The position numbers and the translations under genes were made by a program. Positions 59,959-64,000 of a stretch of 64,000 nucleotides of DNA are shown one piece after another. The notes beneath the pieces are model-generated. The model had not been told where the DNA came from. It made no database searches and was given only the letters and a program-made list of their open reading frames with translations. The number at the start of each line of letters is the position of its first letter. Position 1 is the first letter of the stretch. Location: NCBI RefSeq assembly GCF_013204855.1, contig NZ_JABMKZ010000006.1:124001-188000 (forward strand), read 5' to 3'. This stretch comes from Paenibacillus alba (GTDB taxonomy: Bacteria > Bacillota > Bacilli > Paenibacillales > NBRC-103111).

Positions 59959-62478
59959 TCATTTAGCCGGAAAACTCGTAGCCAGAATCGTATCCATATT
60001 CTGCTTCTCAGCAGGATCCTTAGCAATCAGCTTGTCCATAAGGGCTTGATCTTTCGAACCTTGCTTCTGTAAAGCAACTAAGTACCATCTGATCAGAACA
60101 CGATTAGTTTGATTATCCAGATTCTCCGTGATGTGAGGCTGGATGTTGGCAGCCGCTCCTGCGTAGTCGCCACGCATGTAACTGATTTGTCCGACCGACA
60201 AAGCCATGCCAGGCGTTACAGCAAACTCACGACCTTGCGCTTGTTCTTTAGGCAAATTCTTCAAAGAATCAATCCTCGTGAGAACTTCCTTGTAAGTAGC
60301 AAGAGCACTATCCAGTCTTTCGTTGAACTCCTGTGTATTATTCTTTTCTTTGGCTTGATTAGCAAGCTCAATGTTCAGAGAAATACTCTTTTCATACATT
60401 TCCGTATACCAAGGGTAGTTAGGAATCTGAGCGTTGGACCAATTCAGTGCTTCCAGTTTCTTCCCTTTCATGAGAAACATATTAAGCTGCTGCATAGCAA
60501 CAGTGCGATTATGCGGTTCTTTTTTCAATAATTGAGTGAGCAGATCTTGGGCTTGATTGAAAAAACCATCTGCTTTACTCGGATCTTCCTTCTGCATCTG
60601 ATTGTAAACTTGAAGAAGGATACCAATTCGGTTAATTTGTCCCGTTAATACATAGTCCGGATGAGCAGGGTGCAAAGAGATTGCTTTATCCAGCGGTGTG
60701 ACGATTTGATTGTAATCCTGGCTCTTTTGGATAACTTCCAGCGTTTGCTTATAAGAGCTGTTCGCTGAAACCAGCGTTGCCGAGATGAAGAAAACCACAA
60801 TCGACAGAACCGCCAGAAGCGCAGGGAACGCTTTGTGAATGGCCACGGACGTCGACTTCAGACGAAGCGGAGCAGATGAACTGTTGCTGAGCATACTACC
60901 AAGTGCAAGGAACAATATAGCCCCCAAATATACATAACTCAAATCAAAGTCAATCATACTGTGAACCAAAAGCGAGATCATCACAATGAAAAAGAGGAAA
61001 TGCAGATCCCGTTTCTCTTGTGAACTTTTGATATAACTTCTTATATAGAACACAAGGACAGCGATTACGAACCCAACAAAAACAAGGAATCCAAGCGCAC
61101 CGGCCTCAACCAAGTATTGCAGAGCAAAGTTATGAGCCTGACGGCTTGTATACGGGTTGTTCTGATATTTCTCATATAAAGAAGCCCAGGCACCGCCACC
61201 GGCACCGATAATCGGATAATCCGACCACAACTTCACCGCATCTTTATAGAAAGTTCCACGCTCCAAAACGCTGTGCTGCTGGAAGTTAATGTTCTCCACA
61301 CGCGTCTTCACGTTATCAGGAAGAATGTTTTTGAAGCCCGTATCACTGATGATCAGAAAGGCTCCCACAACACCAATCACAATGGCAGCGATCGGAAGAA
61401 TAAAAGTTGCATACTTTTTAGCATCCAATCGAGCCGTTAACCGTTCTAACCAAGGCCCTACGAAGTATTGAATAACGATAGCAAGCACAGTGTAAACTAC
61501 AGAAGCTAGGAGCAAAATGGACCAGCCATGCCAAGATTCGGATGCACTAGGAGTTTTTTGCAAGCCAATGCCGATATCGGTTACCTTCTGTAAGATGACA
61601 AGCGACGTAACGAAGGCTAGTCCAAATTGTACAAGTGCCAAAATCTGTCTGCTAATCGAAAAGAAGAACAGCATAATCAAGAAAACAACCGGAATCACCA
61701 CAATGGCGCCGCGGGAAAGTGTCAACCAGAAAGATACGATGATAGGTACTAATAGGAACGCATGCGGTAGAATCGAGTACCATTTGCGAGACTTAACAAT
61801 AAAGAATAAAGCCGATAGAGATAACGTAATTAAAAAGGCCGCATACGTATTTGCGTATTGGAAAACCGACGTTAAACGGAGTCCGTTCGAGTCCGTCATA
61901 ATCGCATCCCGGTACAAATAAGCATTGGTCGTATCCATAAATGCGAACCATCCAACCAGATGCCCGGCGAAATTTCCATTGCCCAACCAGTACAAAAGTC
62001 CGAACACAACAATGAAGTAACCAGAAATCAAAAATAATGCGGCAACAATCGACGTCCCAAGCTTGTTTTTTGTCAGAAATACACCTAAAATGAAGAAGGT
62101 TGCATACAGCATTTGGATATAGACCATATTAGTTGCCAAATAGTGAGATGCCGAATTCGACAAAGATATCACATAAGTTAGTGGCATGAGCAGAACTAGA
62201 ATGGTCAAGACATCTTTCTGTTCATTAAGCTTGAAAACAAAGAAAGCTAGAATGGCAATCAGTAATAAAATGATGGAGGACCAGACCGATGCCGAGTAAA
62301 TGGAACGCTCGAAGTCATAAGTACCACCATTGAACAGCGCCCTCTGAAACGGCGCCCAGAATAAAAACAAACCTGTGAAAACTACTAAAAACCAAAAGAT
62401 GATAGAGCTCTTCTCTGTCGTTATTGTTCCATTTGTTTTTGCACGTGAAGCCGTGTAGGCATTTTTACTTGCACTCAT
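59959..62478 (-). CDS. O-antigen ligase/polymerase-family membrane protein with TPR tail
   Basis: The 839-aa protein has about twelve membrane helices (about 25-560) and an extended outer loop bearing the Wzy_C-type segment (AGGGAWASLYEKYQNNPYTSR, then AHNFALQYLVEAGALGFLVF). The last 240 residues are TPR-like helices, typical of the Gram-positive members of this family. Such proteins polymerise or ligate surface polysaccharide; with the divergent ABC polysaccharide exporter next door, a role in a secreted or wall-linked glycan is likely. GGAG lies before the ATG. Confidence 0.85.
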   Translation of the reverse strand: MSASKNAYTASRAKTNGTITTEKSSIIFWFLVVFTGLFLFWAPFQRALFNGGTYDFERSIYSASVWSSIILLLIAILAFFVFKLNEQKDVLTILVLLMPLTYVISLSNSASHYLATNMVYIQMLYATFFILGVFLTKNKLGTSIVAALFLISGYFIVVFGLLYWLGNGNFAGHLVGWFAFMDTTNAYLYRDAIMTDSNGLRLTSVFQYANTYAAFLITLSLSALFFIVKSRKWYSILPHAFLLVPIIVSFWLTLSRGAIVVIPVVFLIMLFFFSISRQILALVQFGLAFVTSLVILQKVTDIGIGLQKTPSASESWHGWSILLLASVVYTVLAIVIQYFVGPWLERLTARLDAKKYATFILPIAAIVIGVVGAFLIISDTGFKNILPDNVKTRVENINFQQHSVLERGTFYKDAVKLWSDYPIIGAGGGAWASLYEKYQNNPYTSRQAHNFALQYLVEAGALGFLVFVGFVIAVLVFYIRSYIKSSQEKRDLHFLFFIVMISLLVHSMIDFDLSYVYLGAILFLALGSMLSNSSSAPLRLKSTSVAIHKAFPALLAVLSIVVFFISATLVSANSSYKQTLEVIQKSQDYNQIVTPLDKAISLHPAHPDYVLTGQINRIGILLQVYNQMQKEDPSKADGFFNQAQDLLTQLLKKEPHNRTVAMQQLNMFLMKGKKLEALNWSNAQIPNYPWYTEMYEKSISLNIELANQAKEKNNTQEFNERLDSALATYKEVLTRIDSLKNLPKEQAQGREFAVTPGMALSVGQISYMRGDYAGAAANIQPHITENLDNQTNRVLIRWYLVALQKQGSKDQALMDKLIAKDPAEKQNMDTILATSFPAK

Positions 62479-62663
62479 TGACGGATAGTCTCCTTTTTGC
62501 TAAACTTCGACTTTATTTTAGCATAGTTGGAAGGGAGTTTCCAAATGGAAATGTTCCATAGCGATGTAGGGTTCAATTTTGATTTTAATACATAATTTGT
62601 TACATTTAAATTTTGTTTAAGTTTGTTAATATATTCTTACTAAGAAAATGCGGGGTTTTATTT

Positions 62664-63443
62664 ATGTTCAAGCAAGCAATTACAATTCAACGTAAGTACG
62701 GTTTTCTTCTTTCTCAATTAGTAGAAAGAGATTTTAAAACGAAATACAGAAGATCAGTATTGGGCATATTATGGAGCCTTTTAAATCCGCTTTTAATAAT
62801 GGTAGTACAATTTATGGTTTTTTCTACATTATTTCGCTTTGACATACCAAACTACTCTGTATATTTATTAAGTGGAATTGTAATGTTTAATTACATGTCG
62901 GAAGCTACATCGCAGGCAATGACATGTATTATACAAAATGCTTCCCTTATTAACAAAGTGTATATTCCTAAGTATATTTATCCATTTTCTCGTGTTCTAT
63001 CAACAGGAGTGAATTTTTTATTTTCCCTTGTGGCATTATACTTAGTAATTATAGTTACTGGAACTCACGTTACATTCTCTCACATAGCTATATTATATGT
63101 AATACTCTGTATGTTTGTTTTCATTATAGGTTTATCTCTCTTGCTAGCTTCTATGATGGTCTTTTTTCGGGATACACAATTTTTATATAGCATTGGATTA
63201 ACAATATGGACTTATCTAACACCTATTTTCTATCCAGAGAGCATTCTCCCACCCATTATGATATTTGTGATGAAATTTAATCCAATGTATCATTTCATCC
63301 GGTTTTTTCGTTTTGTTATTTTGTATGGTGGTATTCCTGATCTTATGGCATGGGTTTATTGCGCTATTTTTGCAGTCATCTCATTTTCTATCGGTGCATA
63401 TGTGTTTAAACGTAACCAGAACAAGTTTATTCTTAATTTGTGA
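62664..63443 (+). CDS. Polysaccharide/teichoic-acid ABC exporter permease (TagG/Wzm-like)
   Basis: The 259-aa protein has six membrane helices in the ABC-2 pattern, with an N-terminal RDFKTKYRRSVLGILWSLLNPL signature of the TagG/Wzm family. This is the membrane half of the exporter that moves wall teichoic acid or O-antigen-like glycans across the membrane. The frame opens at 62613, but the ATG at 62664 begins the conserved part. Its ATPase partner starts 15 bases after the stop. Confidence 0.92.
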   Translation: MFKQAITIQRKYGFLLSQLVERDFKTKYRRSVLGILWSLLNPLLIMVVQFMVFSTLFRFDIPNYSVYLLSGIVMFNYMSEATSQAMTCIIQNASLINKVYIPKYIYPFSRVLSTGVNFLFSLVALYLVIIVTGTHVTFSHIAILYVILCMFVFIIGLSLLLASMMVFFRDTQFLYSIGLTIWTYLTPIFYPESILPPIMIFVMKFNPMYHFIRFFRFVILYGGIPDLMAWVYCAIFAVISFSIGAYVFKRNQNKFILNL

Positions 63444-63458
63444 GGAGTAGGATTCATT

Positions 63459-64000
63459 TTGATTGAATTAAATAATGTTTCAATGAAGTTTCGAATGGCC
63501 AATGACAGAATTATGAGTCTCAAGGAATTTATTGTAAAGAAATTGACTGGTGAACTTAAATACAAAGAGTTTGTTGCATTAAAGGATGTTTCATTCTCAA
63601 TAAAAAAGGGAGAGGTTGTAGGTATCATTGGAGGTAATGGTGCTGGTAAGAGTACTTTACTAAAGATTATATCAGGTATTCTAACTCCAACAATTGGAAC
63701 GTCTAGGGTGAATGGAACAATTGCCCCTTTGCTTGAACTAGGTGCAGGTTTTGACATTGATTTAACTGCAAGAGAGAATGTATTTCTTAATGGGGCTGTT
63801 TTGGGATATTCAAAGCAGTACATAACGGATAAATATAATGAGATTGTGGAATTTTCTGAACTAGAGCAATTTATGGACGTGCCAATTCGCAATTTTTCCT
63901 CTGGTATGACGATGCGTCTAGCATTTTCAATTGCAACACTAGTGAAGCCAGATGTATTAATAGTGGATGAAATTTTGTCAGTAGGAGACGCTCATTTTCA
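63459..64000 (+). CDS. Polysaccharide ABC exporter ATPase (TagH/Wzt-like), 3'-truncated by the window
   Basis: The frame is open to the window end (about 180 codons). It starts at TTG after GAGGAG, with Walker A GGNGAGKST, a Q-loop region, the signature FSSGMTMRLAFS and Walker B VLIVDEIL, all as in TagH/Wzt ATPases, including the family's RxxMxSLKEF insertion near the N-terminus. It forms the exporter with the preceding permease. Whether a C-terminal carbohydrate-binding domain follows cannot be seen. Confidence 0.93.
   Translation, partial: MIELNNVSMKFRMANDRIMSLKEFIVKKLTGELKYKEFVALKDVSFSIKKGEVVGIIGGNGAGKSTLLKIISGILTPTIGTSRVNGTIAPLLELGAGFDIDLTARENVFLNGAVLGYSKQYITDKYNEIVEFSELEQFMDVPIRNFSSGMTMRLAFSIATLVKPDVLIVDEILSVGDAHF

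Noticed and set aside
59366-59962. 198-aa leftward open frame at the SNF2 gene end
   Set aside because: It is the antisense shadow of the GC-rich helicase region, whose plus-strand motifs are unmistakable, and it runs across the bidirectional terminator.

Overview
The window comes from the chromosome of a spore-forming, low-to-mid GC Bacillota, most probably Paenibacillus or a close relative. The order tsaD, ABC-F ATPase, MoaC, TatA/TatC, groES-groEL matches the Bacillus subtilis gcp-ydiF-ydiG-tatAy-tatCy-groESL neighbourhood. Further support comes from leucine T-box leaders, a CIRCE operator, a YjcZ-type small sporulation peptide, a CotD-like coat protein and a large S-layer (SLH) protein.

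Region 1 (1-16.3 kb) is core chromosome: the 3' part of tsaD, two T-box leaders in tandem ahead of a methyltransferase gene and leuA, a dense DnaA-box cluster, a large membrane protein, a short repeat family, ABC-F, a secreted endonuclease-like enzyme, 5-formyl-THF cyclo-ligase, three molybdopterin genes, the Tat translocase and groESL.

Region 2 (16.3-38.1 kb) is an AT-rich integrated element of about 21.9 kb. It is bounded by a 141-bp duplication of the groEL 3' end; the two copies differ at two positions, both synonymous. A tyrosine recombinase starts 137 bp after the groEL stop codon, behind a terminator hairpin that also covers its ribosome binding site. Next come HTH regulators and a winged-helix, replication-initiator-like gene preceded by ordered palindromes. 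After these lies a candidate defence block: a DUF4062 protein, then a tight operon of a zinc-ribbon/DUF4145 protein, a DUF6979-like protein and a SIR2-like enzyme. A second, short tyrosine recombinase follows, then a string of small unknown genes, one of which resembles CdiI-type immunity proteins. The right part holds a NERD-HRDC protein, membrane proteins, an unannotated 52-aa membrane peptide, a 475-bp array of 24 tandem 19/20-bp units, an XRE regulator and a lipoprotein. No phage structural genes, relaxase or conjugation genes are visible.

Region 3 (38.1-64 kb) returns to chromosomal composition: a PLD-like lipoprotein, a two-component system whose response regulator carries a BTAD domain, a 1906-aa SLH surface protein, adenylylsulfate kinase, a 1416-aa GGDEF protein with degenerate kinase/ATPase-like upstream regions, an oxidoreductase, a CotD-like coat protein, a SWIM-SNF2 pair, an O-antigen-ligase-like polymerase, and the start of a polysaccharide ABC exporter that runs off the window.

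The best candidates for something undescribed are the SIR2/DUF6979/DUF4145 operon, the large tandem array with its neighbouring 52-aa peptide, and the groEL-targeting element as a whole. All functional statements are from reading the sequence and recalling families; no searches were run.
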